In this document: in pieces, positions 1 through 8,738 of the stretch | Numbering within the stretch: the first letter of the stretch is position 1 | How the letters are laid out: each line of letters opens with the position of its first letter | Assembly: GCA_025964575.1 (NCBI GenBank) | Contig: JAOPYO010000145.1 | Location: 1 to 33,836 of the forward strand | Direction of reading: 5' to 3' | Origin: Actinomycetes bacterium | Lineage (GTDB): Bacteria; Actinomycetota; Actinomycetes; Streptosporangiales; Streptosporangiaceae | Length of the DNA: 33,836 bases | Program-made: the position numbers and the translations under genes | Notes under the pieces: generated by a model | What the model saw: only the letters and a program-made list of their open reading frames with translations | Told to the model about the DNA's origin: nothing | Database searches by the model: none

Positions 1-3000
1 GTCGTGGGGATCACTCCCTTCGGCCGGCCGTCGGCCAGGCTGACCGTGGCGGTCGCGAGGGCGGGGGGGCTCGGCGTTCTGGACCTGGGCCGTGACCGGG
101 ACCGGGCGCTCGCCGCGTTGGCGGAGGTCTCCGGATGGTGGCGGGGCGCGTTCGGGGTCCGGGTTCCGGCCGGCTGCGGGGTGCTCCCGCACGAACTGCC
201 GGACGCCGTCGACACCATCGTGGCCGACGCCCTGGCGCTCACCGAGGCCCGCTCGTACCTCCGGCCGGGCCGCAGACTGCTCGTCGAGGTCGTCGACCTG
301 GCAGAGGCCCAGATCGCGGTACGTCTCCACGCCGACGGGCTCATCGCCCGTGGCTGTGAGGCCGGCGGCCGGGTCGGAGATCTCACTACGTTCGTGCTGA
401 TCCAGCGGCTGGCGGCCGATCCGGAGCTGATCGTCCCGCTCTGGGCCGCCGGTGGCATCGGGCTGCACACGGCGGCCGCGGCGGTGGCCGGCGGCGCCCG
501 CGGCGTCGTGCTCGACGCGCAGTTCGCGCTGGTCCGTGAGATGGATCTGCCCGGTGAGGTCGCGGCCGCCGTCCGCGCGATGGACGGCAGCGAGACCACG
601 GTGGTGTCCGGGCACCGGATCTACACCCGGCCGGGTCTCACGGTTCCCGAGCCGGCCGAGGTCGCGGCGGACCTCGGCGCCGGGAGCCTCCGCACGCGGC
701 TGCTCCCGGTCGGCCAGGACGGTGCCTTCGCCGGCCCGCTGGCCGCCACCCACAAGACCGCGGGCGGGATCGTCCAAGCGGTGCGCGAGCAGATCGGCGC
801 GCACCTCGCCGCTGCCGTCCGCAGCGCCCCGCTCAGCCCCGCGGAGACCGAGCACGGCCGTGTCTACCCGGTGGTGCAGGGCCCGATGACCCGGGTGAGC
901 GACCGGGCGCTGTTCGCCGCGGCGGTCGCTCAGGACGGTGGGCTGCCGTTCCTGGCGCTGGCGTTGATGAACGGCGAGGAGACCCGGCGGTTGCTCACCG
1001 ACACCGCCGAGCGCCTCAGCGGCCGGCCATGGGGCGTCGGCATCCTCGGCTTCGTCCCACCGGAGGTCCGCGAGGCCCAGCTCGCCGCCGTCCACGAGAT
1101 CCGGCCGCCGTACGCCCTGATCGCCGGCGGCACGCCCGGTCAGGCCGCACCGCTCGAAGAGGCCGGCATCGCGACCTACCTGTACGTGCCCTCGCCGGGA
1201 CTGCTGGAGCGTTTTCTGCGCGAAGGCGCCCGGAGGTTCGTCTTCGAGGGCTCCGAGTGCGGCGGGCAGGTGGGACCGCGCGCGAGCTTTCCGCTCTGGG
1301 AGACCCAGCTGGAGATCCTCGAGAAGTCTCTGCGGGGGCACGGGGCCCTGGACGCGGCGGAGCTCTCGCTGGCCTTCGCCGGTGGTATCCACGATGAGCG
1401 CTCGGCCGCCATGGTGGCGGCGCTGGCCGGCCCGCTCGCCGAGCGGGGCGCCGACATCCGGGTTCTGATGGGCACGTCCTATCTGTTCACCCACGAGGCC
1501 GTGGCCGCCGGCGCGATACTGCCCGGTTTCCAGCGGACCGCCGTCGAGTGCTCGGGCACCGTGCTTCTGGAGACCCTGCCGGGACACGCCACGCGGTGCG
1601 CGAACACGCCGTACGTCGCCACCTTCGAACAGGAGCGGGACCGGCTGCGGCAGGCCGGGACCGACCGCAGGGCGATGTGGGAGCAGTTGGAGGACCTCAA
1701 CCTCGGCCGGCTGCGGATTGCAGGCAAGGGCCTGCGCCGGGAGGGGGACCACCTGGCCGTGGTGGAGGACGAGGAGCAGCGGCGCGAGGGCATGTACATG
1801 ATCGGCCAGGTCGCGGCACTGCGTTCGGACACGACCAGCGTCATAGGGCTGCACGAGCAGGTCACCACCGGGGCCACCGAGTTTCTGGCCGACCGGGTGG
1901 CGGAGCTCGGGATCGGCGCGCCGAAGGACGAGGCCACTCCGCTGGACATCGCCATCGTCGGCCTCGGCTGCGTGTTCCCGCAGGCCAAGGACACCGAGGA
2001 GTACTGGGCGAACATAGTCGGCGGCGTCAATGCGGTCACCGAGGTCCCCCCGCGGCGCTGGGACCCCGAGATCTACCATGACCTTGCGGCGGTCCGCCCT
2101 GAGGCCGGGGCCAAGACCCCGTCGAAGTGGGGCGGGTTCCTGCCGGAGATCCCGTTCGACGCGCTGGCGTACGGCATCCCGCCGACCTCGCTGGGCAGCG
2201 TCGAGCCGATGCAGTTGCTCGCGCTGGAGGTGGCCACCCGCGCGCTCGCCGACGCGGGCTACGCCGACCGGCCCTTCGATCGCTCCCGTACCTCGGTGTT
2301 CTTCGGCGCGGAGGCGGGCACCGACTACGGTTTCCGGGCGCGGTTGCCGCGGGGCTTCGGCGAGGTGCCCGCACAGCTGGACGAGCAACTGCCCAAGCCG
2401 ACGGAGGACTCCTTCTCCGGCGTTCTCACCAACGTGATCGCCGGGCGGATCGCCGACCGGCTCGACCTGCGCGGCTCCAACTACACCGTCGACGCCGCCT
2501 GCGCCGCCTCGCTGGCCGCGCTCGACGCCGCCTGCAAGGAACTGGTCTCCGGCACCAGCGACATGGTGCTGTGCGGCGGCGCCGACTCGCACCATGGGAT
2601 CTACGACTATCTGCTGTTCTCGTCGGTGCACGCGCTGTCCCCCAGCGGGCGGTGCGCGACGTTCGACTCCGAGGCCGACGGCATCGCGCTCGGCGAGGGT
2701 GTCGGCTGCGTCGTGCTGAAGCGACTGTCGGACGCGGAGCGCGATGGGGACAGGGTCTACGCCGTCATCAAGTCCGTCGCAGGATCGAGCGACGGCCGTT
2801 CGCTCGGCCTCACCGCGCCCCGCGCCGAAGGGCAGAAACTGGCGCTGGAGCGCGCCTACGAGCGTGCCGGAGTGTCCCCGGCCGAGGTCGGCCTGGTCGA
2901 GGCGCACGGCACCGGCACCGCCGTCGGCGACCGCACGGAGCTCACCACGCTCACCGAGATGTTCATCGCCGGCGGAGCGAAGCCGGGGACGGTGGCTCTC

Positions 3001-6000
3001 GGCTCGGTGAAGTCACAGATCGGCCACACCAAGTGCGCCGCCGGGCTGGCCGGTCTGATCAAGACCGCGCTCGCCCTGTACACCGGCATACGGCCCGGAA
3101 CCCTGCACCTCGAGCGACCGACCGCGGACTGGGACCCGGGCAGCAGCCCATTCGCCTTCGACCGGACGACCCGGCCCTGGGCCACCCCGCAGGGCCGGCG
3201 CTACGCCGGCGTCAGCGGGTTCGGGTTCGGCGGCGCGAACTTCCACGCGGTGCTGGCCGGATATGACGGCGCCCCGGAACCGGTCTCCGGGCTCGCCGAG
3301 TGGCCGGCCGAGCTGTTCCTCATCCGCGGTGCCGATCGCGCCGCCGGGCTGGGGGAGCTGGAGCGGCTCGGTGAGCTGCTGACCGTCAACGAGAAGGCCG
3401 GCCGGCCGTGGCGGTTGCGCGACCTCGCCCGCACCTTCGCCTCGAAGGGCGGCCAGGACCCGGTCCAGGTCTCGATGGTCGCCGAAGACCTCGACGATCT
3501 GGCCGCCAAGCTGCCCGGTGCCCGTGAGTTCAAGGACGGCCCCGGTGTCTTTGTGACGCGGGATTTCCCCAGGGGCGGCAAGGTCGCCTTCCTCTACCCG
3601 GGCCAGGGCAGCCAGCGTCCGGGCATGCTCGCCGATCTGTTCGTGGCGTTCCCCCGGCTGCAACGGCTGCTGCACCTGGCCGAGGGCCGCTACGCGGCAC
3701 CGATGTTCCCGCCTGCGGCGTTCTCCCCGGAGGAGGTCGAGCGGCAGCAGGCGGCCATCACCGACACGCGGGTGGCCCAGCCGACGCTGGGCATCGCCGG
3801 GCTGGCCATGCACCGGTTGCTCACCGGCGTCGGCGTCCGGCCCGACATGGCCGGCGGCCACAGCTATGGCGAACTCGTCGCGCTGAGCGCCGCGGGCGTC
3901 TTCGGAGAGCGCGACCTCGTCGAGTTGAGCGCGGCCCGTGCCGATGCCATCCTCTCGGCGGCCGGTGACGATCCCGGCATGATGGCGGCCGTCACCGCCA
4001 CCGCCGAGGAGGTACGGGAGGCACTGGCCGGTCATCGGATCGCCATCGCCAATCACAACGCGCCCCAGCAGACCGTCATCTCCGGGCCCACCATCGCCGT
4101 GGAAGCGGCCATAGCCGCCCTCGCGGGGCGGGGGATCCCCGCCAAGCGCATCCCGGTGGCCTGCGCGTTCCACAGCCCGCTGGTCGCCGGGGCGGCCCAC
4201 ACGCTGCGCGCCGAACTCGACGGCCGCGACCTGCGCTCGCCCGCCTACCCGGTGTGGTCGAACTCGACGGCCGCGCCCTACGCCAGTGAGCCCGACGCCG
4301 TGCGTGCCACGCTGGCCGGCCAGATCGCCGCTCCGGTCCGGTTCGTCGAGCAGATCGAGGCGATGTACGCCGCCGGCGCCCGGGTGTTCGTCGAGGCGGG
4401 ACCCGGCCAGGCGCTCACCCAGCTGGTCGGGAAGATCCTGGGCGACCGTCCGCACACCGCTGTCGCCTGTGACCTGCCCGGACCGGCGGTGGCGGGGCGT
4501 GGCCATGAGGGGGCGACGCAGGACGGGTTGCACCGGCTGCTGCTCGCGCTCGCCGAGCTCGCCGCGACCGGGGTCCCGGTCGACCCGGCTCCGCTGTTCG
4601 CCGGGCGCGGCACCGTCAGCGTGTCGGCCCGCGAGGTGCCCGTACGGCCCGGCTGGACCGTGGACGGCCAGCTGGTCCGTACCGCGGACGGGCACTTCCT
4701 GACGAATGCGCTCCGGCCCGCACAGCGGGTGCCGCTGCCCGCCGAGGGCACCCTGGCGGCCGGGCCGGCCACGGACCGCGACGCGGCCGTGCTCGAATAC
4801 CTGCGCACCACCCGCGAGCTGGTCGCCGCCCAGCGGGATGTCGTGCTCGGTTATCTGGGCGCGGCAGTGCCGGCCGTGCCGACTGGGCCGGCCGTGCCGG
4901 AGGTGCCGTTCTTGGCGGCTCCGGCGGTGCCCGCGCCGCGGGTGGGCGGCCCCCTTCCGCTGATCTGCCTTCACAGTGTGTCCGACAGCGTGATGGGCAG
5001 TGTGACCGGCAGCGCGTCCAAGGGAGTGCCCGAGGGCATGAGCACCGACGACATCGCCGGTGAGCATCTGAGGCAGGCCGAGCTGGCCGGGCATCCCGGC
5101 GGGGGAATCGTCCTGGCGCCGGCCCCCGCGGTCACCACTGCCGGACCGACCCCGGTCCCGACCCCGACCCCGACCCCGACCCCGGTCCCGGTCCCGGGCG
5201 GAGGCGGAGGCGGAACGAGTGGCGCCCGATCCCAGGATCACGATCTGGTCCGGGGGGACCAGCCGGTGGCCGGGCCTGTGCGGCGATACGTGGTGCGGGT
5301 CGAGGATCTGCCTCCGGCGCCCACGCACACACCCGCGTCCGACGCCTTCGCCGGGCAGAGGTTCGTCATCGTCGACGACGGCTGCGGCATCGCGCTGGAG
5401 CTCGCCGACCTGCTCGAGCGCCATGGTGCACGGGTGCGCATCCCGGTCGAGCCGCACGGCCCCGCCGACGGGCTGATCCACCTCGGCGCGCTGCGTCCCG
5501 GTGGTGGGGCGGTTCTGCCGGGCGCCTACGCCGGGATTCGCGACGCACTCGTCGGCGGTGCGCGCTCCCTCGTCCTGGCGACCGGCTCCGCCGGCGGTTT
5601 CGGGCACCGCTTCGACGGCACCGGTGTCGCCGACCCGACCGCGGGCGCCGGACTGCGCGGGCTGGCCCGCACCGTCGCCCAGGAGTTTCCCGACGTGCTC
5701 GTCCGGGCCGTCGACGTGGACACCAAGGAGAGCCCCCGGCTGGTGGCGGAGCGGGTGTTCGCCGAGCTGCTCACCCCGGAGGCACCGGTGACGGTCGGCT
5801 ACGAGTGCGGGGCCCGCCGTACCCTCGCGGTCACCCCGACACAGCACCTCGCCGCAGCCCCGCTGCCGCTCGGGGCCGACGGGGTGGTCGTGCTGACCGG
5901 CGGCGCACGCGGTATCACCGCCCGCGTCTCGCTCGCGCTCGCGGCGGCGACCGGCTGCCACATCGAACTCATCGGCCGCACCGAGGTGCCCGAGCGCGTC

Positions 6001-6690
6001 GTGGACCCGGAGCTGGCCGCCGCGGTCACGGACGTGGAGCTGCGGCGGGTGTTGGTCGCCCAGGGCGGCCGTACGCCCGCCGAGGTAGAGACGGCCACCC
6101 GCCGGATCTTGGCGGAGCGGGAGATCCGCCAGACCCTCGCCGTTCTGCGCGGCAGCGCGGCGTCGGTCCGCTACCACGTCGCCGACGTTCGGGACGCCTC
6201 CGCCGTACGGGCACTCGTGCAGGACGTCTACGCCCGGCACGGCCGGCTGGACGGAGTGATCCACGGGGCCGGCCTGCTCGAGGACCGGCTGGTCCGGGAC
6301 AAGGAGCCGGACTCCTTCGCGCGGGTCTACCGGACGAAGGTGGATGGCGCCTGCGCGCTGGCCGCGGCGATCCGTCCAGACATCGGCTTCTTCGTGGTAT
6401 TCGGCGGCATCTCCGGCATCTACGGCAACCGTGGCCAGGTCGATCACTCGGCCGCCAACGACGCCTGCGACACCCTCGCCAGGGTGTGGCGCACCCGGCT
6501 GCGCGGTCGGGTGCTCGTGGCCGACTGGGGCCCGTGGGCCGGTGGCGGCATGGTCTCGCCCGATCTGGCCCGTGAGCACGCCCGCCGGGGCATCGCGCTC
6601 ATGGACCCGGAGGCCGGCGTGGACGCCCTGCTCCGCGAGATCGCGGCCGGCGAGGACGTCCAGGTCATGTTCGTCGGAGACGCCGAGTGA
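1..6690 (+). CDS. Type I polyketide synthase, NMO-NMO-KS-AT-KR, 5' partial, no internal ACP
   Basis: Iterative-type multidomain synthase related by layout to PUFA/heterocyst-glycolipid synthases. The frame is open to base 1, and the first residues already lie inside a flavoenzyme fold, so the true start is probably upstream; GTG at 4 is only the first codon seen. Residues are counted from base 4. Two nitronate monooxygenase/PfaD-like domains come first (about 1-235 and 275-600), with the glycine motifs EAGGRVG and ECGGQVG. The KS (about 645-1075) has Cys833 in DAACAAS, His968 in EAHGTGT and His1008. The AT (about 1190-1490) has Ser1287 in GHSYGE and a CAFH motif ending at His1390, which suggests malonyl use. 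A disordered linker follows (about 1570-1750, Pro-Thr and Gly runs), then the KR structural half and a catalytic half with TGGARGI near 1968. The KR keeps Lys2112 and Asn2152 but has Gly2135 and His2148 where Ser and Tyr are expected. No ACP motif is seen inside, and a discrete ACP follows. The product is unknown. Confidence 0.93.
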   Translation, partial: VVGITPFGRPSARLTVAVARAGGLGVLDLGRDRDRALAALAEVSGWWRGAFGVRVPAGCGVLPHELPDAVDTIVADALALTEARSYLRPGRRLLVEVVDLAEAQIAVRLHADGLIARGCEAGGRVGDLTTFVLIQRLAADPELIVPLWAAGGIGLHTAAAAVAGGARGVVLDAQFALVREMDLPGEVAAAVRAMDGSETTVVSGHRIYTRPGLTVPEPAEVAADLGAGSLRTRLLPVGQDGAFAGPLAATHKTAGGIVQAVREQIGAHLAAAVRSAPLSPAETEHGRVYPVVQGPMTRVSDRALFAAAVAQDGGLPFLALALMNGEETRRLLTDTAERLSGRPWGVGILGFVPPEVREAQLAAVHEIRPPYALIAGGTPGQAAPLEEAGIATYLYVPSPGLLERFLREGARRFVFEGSECGGQVGPRASFPLWETQLEILEKSLRGHGALDAAELSLAFAGGIHDERSAAMVAALAGPLAERGADIRVLMGTSYLFTHEAVAAGAILPGFQRTAVECSGTVLLETLPGHATRCANTPYVATFEQERDRLRQAGTDRRAMWEQLEDLNLGRLRIAGKGLRREGDHLAVVEDEEQRREGMYMIGQVAALRSDTTSVIGLHEQVTTGATEFLADRVAELGIGAPKDEATPLDIAIVGLGCVFPQAKDTEEYWANIVGGVNAVTEVPPRRWDPEIYHDLAAVRPEAGAKTPSKWGGFLPEIPFDALAYGIPPTSLGSVEPMQLLALEVATRALADAGYADRPFDRSRTSVFFGAEAGTDYGFRARLPRGFGEVPAQLDEQLPKPTEDSFSGVLTNVIAGRIADRLDLRGSNYTVDAACAASLAALDAACKELVSGTSDMVLCGGADSHHGIYDYLLFSSVHALSPSGRCATFDSEADGIALGEGVGCVVLKRLSDAERDGDRVYAVIKSVAGSSDGRSLGLTAPRAEGQKLALERAYERAGVSPAEVGLVEAHGTGTAVGDRTELTTLTEMFIAGGAKPGTVALGSVKSQIGHTKCAAGLAGLIKTALALYTGIRPGTLHLERPTADWDPGSSPFAFDRTTRPWATPQGRRYAGVSGFGFGGANFHAVLAGYDGAPEPVSGLAEWPAELFLIRGADRAAGLGELERLGELLTVNEKAGRPWRLRDLARTFASKGGQDPVQVSMVAEDLDDLAAKLPGAREFKDGPGVFVTRDFPRGGKVAFLYPGQGSQRPGMLADLFVAFPRLQRLLHLAEGRYAAPMFPPAAFSPEEVERQQAAITDTRVAQPTLGIAGLAMHRLLTGVGVRPDMAGGHSYGELVALSAAGVFGERDLVELSAARADAILSAAGDDPGMMAAVTATAEEVREALAGHRIAIANHNAPQQTVISGPTIAVEAAIAALAGRGIPAKRIPVACAFHSPLVAGAAHTLRAELDGRDLRSPAYPVWSNSTAAPYASEPDAVRATLAGQIAAPVRFVEQIEAMYAAGARVFVEAGPGQALTQLVGKILGDRPHTAVACDLPGPAVAGRGHEGATQDGLHRLLLALAELAATGVPVDPAPLFAGRGTVSVSAREVPVRPGWTVDGQLVRTADGHFLTNALRPAQRVPLPAEGTLAAGPATDRDAAVLEYLRTTRELVAAQRDVVLGYLGAAVPAVPTGPAVPEVPFLAAPAVPAPRVGGPLPLICLHSVSDSVMGSVTGSASKGVPEGMSTDDIAGEHLRQAELAGHPGGGIVLAPAPAVTTAGPTPVPTPTPTPTPVPVPGGGGGGTSGARSQDHDLVRGDQPVAGPVRRYVVRVEDLPPAPTHTPASDAFAGQRFVIVDDGCGIALELADLLERHGARVRIPVEPHGPADGLIHLGALRPGGGAVLPGAYAGIRDALVGGARSLVLATGSAGGFGHRFDGTGVADPTAGAGLRGLARTVAQEFPDVLVRAVDVDTKESPRLVAERVFAELLTPEAPVTVGYECGARRTLAVTPTQHLAAAPLPLGADGVVVLTGGARGITARVSLALAAATGCHIELIGRTEVPERVVDPELAAAVTDVELRRVLVAQGGRTPAEVETATRRILAEREIRQTLAVLRGSAASVRYHVADVRDASAVRALVQDVYARHGRLDGVIHGAGLLEDRLVRDKEPDSFARVYRTKVDGACALAAAIRPDIGFFVVFGGISGIYGNRGQVDHSAANDACDTLARVWRTRLRGRVLVADWGPWAGGGMVSPDLAREHARRGIALMDPEAGVDALLREIAAGEDVQVMFVGDAE
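5149..5196 (+). repeat. Hexanucleotide repeat encoding a Pro-Thr/Pro-Val linker
   Basis: The hexamer ACCCCG and its variant GTCCCG are repeated in frame and encode alternating Pro-Thr and Pro-Val, followed by a run of six glycines. It lies between the AT and the KR of the PKS, the stretch where related synthases usually carry acyl carrier domains. A microsatellite of this kind can expand or contract by slippage without breaking the frame. Confidence 0.85.
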
Positions 6691-6851
6691 CCGGATGCTC
6701 GTCGCCGTCGAAAGGCCGGGGGCGGATTCCAGCAGAGGGCCGGCGGTGACACCGCCGCGGTGACCGCGGTCGAGACCTGCCTGCCGGACGGACACGTCGT
6801 CACGTGGACCGTGCCGCGGACCGGCAGGGAAGCAGAAGGAGAGAAGAGCAC

Positions 6852-7139
6852 ATGACACAGATGGCACGGAGTGAGGACGTCCTGTCCGAAGTGGTCCGGA
6901 CGCTGATCGACGTGGTCGGCGAGGACTTCCTGCTGGACTTCGAGGTGACCCGCGACACGACCTTGAACGACGATCTGGCGCTCGAGAGCATCGAGTTCGT
7001 CGCACTGTCGGAGAAGCTCCAGCGGAGCTATGGCGAGCGGGTGGACTTCCCCGACTTCATCGCCGGCATGGACCTCGAGCAGATCATGACGATGACGGTC
7101 GGCGACCTGGTCTCCCACATCGAGTCCCGGCTGTCATGA
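6852..7139 (+). CDS. Discrete acyl carrier protein
   Basis: A 95-residue four-helix carrier protein. Ser46, in the local context LALESIEF, sits at the start of helix II and is the expected phosphopantetheine attachment site. ATG at 6852 is preceded by GGAGAG at a good distance; an in-frame ATG at 6804 would add 16 Arg-rich residues and lacks a ribosome site. The stop overlaps the start of the first alpha/beta hydrolase by 4 bases (ATGA), so the genes are probably translationally coupled. The PKS upstream has no carrier domain that I can find, so this protein is the likely partner in trans for its KS and AT. A nearby phosphopantetheinyl transferase was not seen; a housekeeping enzyme could activate it. 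Confidence 0.9.
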   Translation: MTQMARSEDVLSEVVRTLIDVVGEDFLLDFEVTRDTTLNDDLALESIEFVALSEKLQRSYGERVDFPDFIAGMDLEQIMTMTVGDLVSHIESRLS

Positions 7140-7885
7140 CCTTCGTCGTCGCCAGGGGGGCCCGGTTCCACCTGGTGGATCTCGGGGCCGGTGCGAATGG
7201 CGGAGCGCACAGGCCGGTGGTCATGCTGCACGGTCTGTTCACCGGCAGCGCCGCCTCGTGGTACTTCACCGCGGCCCCGGCGATCGCCCGCCACCATCCC
7301 GTACGGCTGATCGACTGGCGCGGGCACGGGCTCAGCGAGCGGACGCCCACGGGGTACGACTCGGCCGGCATGGTGCAGGACCTGGAGGAGCTCACCGCCG
7401 ACCTGCCGTCGTTCGCGGTGACGGGGCACAGCTGGGGCGCCGTGGTCGCGGTGCGCTTCGCGCTCGCCCATCCCGGCCGGGTCCTCCGGCTGGCCCTGGT
7501 CGACCCGCCCTTCGCCCAGATCCGGAAGCACACGCCCGGCGGGGACCGGGTCCCCGAAGGGGCGTTGGAGCTCACCAAGCTGCTCGGGGCGCCCACCCCG
7601 GGCACGCAGGTGCTGCTGGAGCGCACCACCGTGCTGACCGACCTGGCCTGCGAGCCGCAGGTCACCGAGACCGAACTGTGCGGGCTGGCGGGGATCCCGT
7701 TGCTCGCCGTGATCGGGTCCCGCTCGCCTTTCCGGCCCGCCGCAGACCTGATCATCCGTGCCCTGCCGGACGCCCGCTGCCACATCCTCGGCGGTGGCCA
7801 TGACCTGCACATCAGCGCGAAGGCACGGCTCACGCCGCTGCTCGCGGACTTCCTGGGTGCCTCAGATGGGAGCGATGATGGCTGA
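7136..7885 (+). CDS. Alpha/beta hydrolase 1 (acid residue of triad altered)
   Basis: A 249-residue alpha/beta-hydrolase-fold protein. It has the oxyanion loop HGLFTG near residue 32, the nucleophile elbow GHSWG with Ser99, and a C-terminal His222 in GGGHDLH. The usual acid after strand 6/7 (motif GxRDPF in relatives) reads GSRSPF here, with Ser197 in the Asp place, so the classical triad may be incomplete or use another acid. It starts by ATGA overlap with the carrier protein and its end overlaps the next hydrolase gene. In a PKS operon such enzymes usually release or edit thioesters, hydrolyse esters or catalyse cyclisation; which of these applies here is unknown. Confidence 0.85.
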   Translation: MTFVVARGARFHLVDLGAGANGGAHRPVVMLHGLFTGSAASWYFTAAPAIARHHPVRLIDWRGHGLSERTPTGYDSAGMVQDLEELTADLPSFAVTGHSWGAVVAVRFALAHPGRVLRLALVDPPFAQIRKHTPGGDRVPEGALELTKLLGAPTPGTQVLLERTTVLTDLACEPQVTETELCGLAGIPLLAVIGSRSPFRPAADLIIRALPDARCHILGGGHDLHISAKARLTPLLADFLGASDGSDDG

Positions 7886-8738
7886 AGTGACCGCGCGGGG
7901 ACTCCGGTTCCACGTGCAGACCCTGAACGCGACACAGGATGAGAGGACGGCCGAGACCACCGCGACGGGCCCGCCGGTGGTCGTCTTCATCCACGGACTG
8001 GTCATCGACGACCTGTCCAGCTTTTACTACACGCTGGCCGGACCGGTCGCGGCCGCGGGAGCACAGGCCGTCCTCTACGACCTGCGCGGGCACGGCCGGT
8101 CCGAACGTCCGAAGTCCGGATACGGCGCCGCCGACCTGGTGGCCGACCTGTTCGCCCTGCTCGACGCACTCGGCCACCGCCGTCCCGTCCATCTCGTCGC
8201 CAACAGCTTCGGGGGCGTCATCGCCCTCAACGCGGCACTGGCCCGTCCGGACCGGATCGCCGGGCTGGTGATGATCGAGGCGTACGGCCCGGCCAGCCGA
8301 GCCGGCGAGTGGACCGAAAGCCTGCTCAACACGCTCAGCAAGTCCGCGCTGGTCCTGGAGTACGAACGGCTGGGCGACCAGCTCTTCGCCATCGGCTGGC
8401 GGCAGCGCGGTGAGCAGGCCGCCGTCTGCGACGCACTCATCAACGGGACGACGTTGCTGGACGACCTGGCGGCGGTGGAACCCGTCCGGCCCGCCGAGCT
8501 GGCCGATGTGAGCTGCCCAGTGCTGGCCGTATACGGCCAGCACTCCGACGTCATCGCCGCCGGCCGGATGCTCGGCGAGCACGTCCCCGATTGCACCCTG
8601 CACGTGCTGGCGGGCCACCGCCACACGGTGCTCCGCGAGGGCACCCGCGAACTACTCGACGCCCTGCTGCCCTGGCTGGCCCGGCTGACAGGTACGCGGG
8701 TCCCGGCCGCCAACGTCCTGGAAGAGGCCCGCGCATGA
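7878..8738 (+). CDS. Alpha/beta hydrolase 2 (intact triad)
   Basis: A 286-residue alpha/beta-hydrolase-fold protein, only distantly similar by eye to its neighbour. It has the oxyanion loop HGLVID near residue 35, nucleophile Ser110 in ANSFGG, Asp224 in GQHSDV, and His247/His249 in AGHRHTV, so a full triad is available. I chose ATG 7878 because GGGAG lies five bases upstream; in-frame ATGs at 7866 and 7875 are alternatives, and the longer frame from 7758 is only overlap with hydrolase 1. The stop overlaps the glycosyltransferase start (ATGA). It is the better candidate of the two for chain release from the carrier protein, by inference only. Confidence 0.88.
   Translation: MAEVTARGLRFHVQTLNATQDERTAETTATGPPVVVFIHGLVIDDLSSFYYTLAGPVAAAGAQAVLYDLRGHGRSERPKSGYGAADLVADLFALLDALGHRRPVHLVANSFGGVIALNAALARPDRIAGLVMIEAYGPASRAGEWTESLLNTLSKSALVLEYERLGDQLFAIGWRQRGEQAAVCDALINGTTLLDDLAAVEPVRPAELADVSCPVLAVYGQHSDVIAAGRMLGEHVPDCTLHVLAGHRHTVLREGTRELLDALLPWLARLTGTRVPAANVLEEARA

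Noticed and set aside
3013..7005. A 1330-residue open frame on the minus strand across the PKS
   Set aside because: It mirrors the PKS gene, has Arg/Gly/Pro/His-rich random composition and no domain; it is an effect of high GC.
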